Assembly: GCF_000611645.1 (NCBI RefSeq)
Contig: NW_014012465.1
Span: 5,295 to 15,434, forward strand
Source: Monoraphidium neglectum
Lineage: Eukaryota; Chlorophyta; Chlorophyceae; Sphaeropleales; Selenastraceae
Length of the DNA stretch: 10,140 nt
Direction of reading: 5' to 3'
Under the pieces are notes generated by a model that did not search any database, was not told where the DNA came from, and saw only the letters and a program-made list of their open reading frames with translations. Below, one piece after another: positions 8,899 to 10,140 of the stretch. Both the position numbers and the translations under genes were made by a program. The number at the start of each line of letters is the position of its first letter. The stretch's first letter is position 1.

Positions 8899-9811
8899 GG
8901 GGGGGGGTGTGCAGGGGCCGCGTGGTGAGGGGTTTGCAGGAACCCGGGGTTCGGGAAGCGGAGGGCCAAGTGGAAAGAAGGGGGCGGTGGCGTTGTGGCA
9001 AACATGCAGCAGTAGGCGTTGTGGCATCAGGGGGAACTTGGGGACTGATGGTCGCCTGGCCAGGTTTCAGTGGCGTTACTCACATTCAGCACTCCGGCGC
9101 ATCCAAAGTGACAGCGCTGTTGGTGAGGAGCCCGGAGCTGCCGTGCGCGCCGGCACGGGTCCCGAGCAGGCGTGTGCCACGGCCGACTTGCTGCTCCATG
9201 GCGCTCTGGCTCATTGCTCCTCGGTCTCTCGCCGTCCCCCCTTCCCCTCAGGACCACCGGCAGGACCCGCGTCGCAGTCGCCTCAAGCGCATCGTGCCCA
9301 CTGTGGGCAGCTTCTTCACGCCCCTCAAGCTGGTGGGGGCGCGGGGGTGGCGCGGGGGGTGTCCACGGCGGGCGCGGCGGTGGAGAACGGGGCGATCGTG
9401 CTCAGAAGGCTGGCAGGATACCGCGCAAGCGCAGTGCTCGTTTGATCCGTGGTGTGCTGCCAGTCGACCAGTTTCCAATGGAAAAAGCTCCGCTTGCAAT
9501 TCGCACAAATAGTAAAGCGTGCAGGGATGCTGCCAGCACGGACCGCAGGATGCAGCCGGCGCCATCTCCCGTCGTACGCACCCGTCCCAACCCCTCACGC
9601 CCATTGTAACCCCCGCACGCCCATCCGAACCCCCGTGGATATCCCAACAACGGCGCTGCAAAGCGGCTGGCCCCCTCCTGAGCACGGTGCCCCTAACCAT
9701 CCCGACCAGGTGGAGGCCTTCCGCGAGTACGACGCGTTCTTCCACCTCAGCCGGCGGCGCTACATCCCGCCAAACTTTGCTGAGCTGCGCCACATACTCA
9801 ACATTGCACAG
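7989..9811 (+). CDS. ISN1: IMP-specific 5'-nucleotidase (ISN1-like), 5' part, at least 4 exons, 3' end cut by window
   Basis: ISN1 (EC 3.1.3.99) hydrolyses IMP to inosine and phosphate in purine salvage; it is known from yeast, Plasmodium and some algae. My exon model is 7989-8558, 8764-8847, 9252-9332 and 9710-9811, all phase 0 with GT..AG borders. Exon 2 encodes D-R-L-I-E-Y-I-R-Q-M-H. Exon 3 encodes I-V-P-T-V-G-S-F-F-T-P-L, and exon 4 encodes R-R-Y-I-P-P-N-F-A-E-L-R-H-I-L-N-I-A-Q. The last two match, in order, the yeast ISN1 blocks around V-P-S-I-G-T-F-F and R-H-I-L-N-T-A-Q. The HAD-type F-D-G-D catalytic segment should follow at once, but it is not found before the right edge. Exon 1 (190 codons) is mostly Ala/Gly/Ser/Pro-rich, ending in a basic R-R-R-R stretch, and is longer than the yeast N-terminus. 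The start is uncertain: 7989 is the first ATG after an in-frame TGA (7896-7898), and 8128 is an alternative. Confidence 0.83.
8848..9251 (+). other. ISN1-like intron 2 (404 bases) beginning with a microsatellite
   Basis: The donor is ATTGCG|GTGCGTGCG (8848) and the acceptor is CCCTTCCCCTCAG (ending 9251). Exon 2 ends in W-I-A and exon 3 begins D-H-R-Q-D, both in phase 0. A (GT)20 tract and a ten-G run occupy the first 60 bases. The rest has no recognisable feature. A plus-strand frame stays open through this intron and is not coding. Confidence 0.78.
8856..8907. repeat. (GT)20 microsatellite followed by T2 and G10
   Basis: Twenty uninterrupted GT units run from 8856 to 8895, followed by TT and then ten G (8898-8907). 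The tract begins eight bases inside the intron, merging with the donor GTGCGTGCGT. Dinucleotide (GT)/(CA) repeats are common in volvocine-type algal genomes. The exact unit count may be unreliable in an assembly. Confidence 0.95.
9333..9709 (+). other. ISN1-like intron 3 (377 bases)
   Basis: The donor is AAGCTG|GTGGGG (9333) and the acceptor is CCATCCCGACCAG (ending 9709). Exon 3 ends F-T-P-L-K-L and exon 4 starts V-E-A-F-R-E-Y, in phase 0. I see no repeat, RNA or further exon inside it. Confidence 0.72.
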
Positions 9812-10140
9812 GTCTGGGGGGGGGAGGAAGGCAGGTAGCCTGGGGGATATAGGGAGTGTGGGGGCTGTGCCAGATTTCTGACGGGGGGCGCAGCAATCTG
9901 ATGGGTCGACGGTCATGCGTGCACACACAGACGCTCCGCTTGTGATGCACGATGCTGTTGAGTGAGGGCCCGGCAGCTCAGCAGCCTCGAACCCCCCAAA
10001 CCACTGCCCCTGGGCCGCTGTCCCCCTGAAGCCCCGCACGCCCTGCCGCCTCACCTGCCCTACCTGCCCCTCGTCAGCCCAACCCGGCCTCCCCCAAGCA
10101 GCCACTTTTCCACCTCTCTCTCTTACCTCCACTCAAACCC
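9812..10140 (+). other. Start of ISN1-like intron 4, continuing past the window
   Basis: After the exon 4 donor CACAG|GTCTGG (9812) no plus-strand segment resembling the expected F-D-G-D catalytic block appears before the right edge. The last 50 bases are strongly C/T-rich, as if approaching an acceptor just outside. A long open frame on the opposite strand here (10132-9248) overlaps the ISN1-like exons antisense and has no recognisable content. Confidence 0.5.

Noticed and set aside
8106..9005. 299-codon open frame on the minus strand opposite the ISN1-like exon 1 and intron 2
   Set aside because: It is antisense to exons with family similarity, includes a poly-Thr/His stretch from the CA repeat, and shows no recognisable domain. 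Long antisense frames are expected at this G+C content.
8559..9512. Continuation of the plus-strand ISN1 frame without a stop through introns 1-3
   Set aside because: The frame stays open by composition only and would insert Val-Cys repeats from the microsatellite. Clean GT..AG borders in phase 0 restore the family sequence when the introns are removed.
9248..10132. 294-codon open frame on the minus strand at the right end
   Set aside because: It overlaps ISN1-like exons 3 and 4 antisense and has no known motif. The plus strand carries the conserved nucleotidase blocks.

Overview
The window looks like nuclear DNA of a green alga (Chlamydomonas-like chlorophyte). It is very GC-rich, roughly two thirds G+C by eye. 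Its genes are broken by many short introns (about 75-400 bases) with donors of the type G|GTGCGT or GTGAGN and acceptors ending in CAG. The coding regions prefer G or C at third positions, and the encoded proteins carry long Ala/Pro/Gly linkers. I cannot name a genus. There is no bacterial operon, CRISPR array, transposase or RNA gene that I can support.

Two protein genes fill the window, arranged head to head. From about 7612 down to base 1 (minus strand, running off the left edge) lies a large gene of at least 15 exons. It is recognisable as CPC1/SPEF2, a protein of the ciliary central apparatus. Its order is an N-terminal CH-like domain, a long charged coiled coil, an adenylate-kinase-like domain split over two exons, an Ala-rich helical region, a Pro/Ala linker, and the conserved C-terminal SPEF2 helices. 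About 1,533 codons are present. All splice junctions are in frame except the one joining the first two exons.

From about 7989 to the right edge (plus strand, also incomplete) lies a gene whose exons 2-4 match the fungal/apicomplexan/algal IMP-specific 5'-nucleotidase ISN1. The HAD catalytic core should lie beyond the right edge. Its second intron begins with a (GT)20 microsatellite followed by ten G.

The roughly 376 bases between the two start codons are less GC-rich and probably hold a shared divergent promoter. No undescribed system is evident. The points most worth checking are the degenerate, insert-laden kinase fold of the CPC1 protein, the unresolved exon 1/2 junction, the 20-bp perfect palindrome inside a CPC1 intron, and the repeat placed directly at an ISN1 splice donor.
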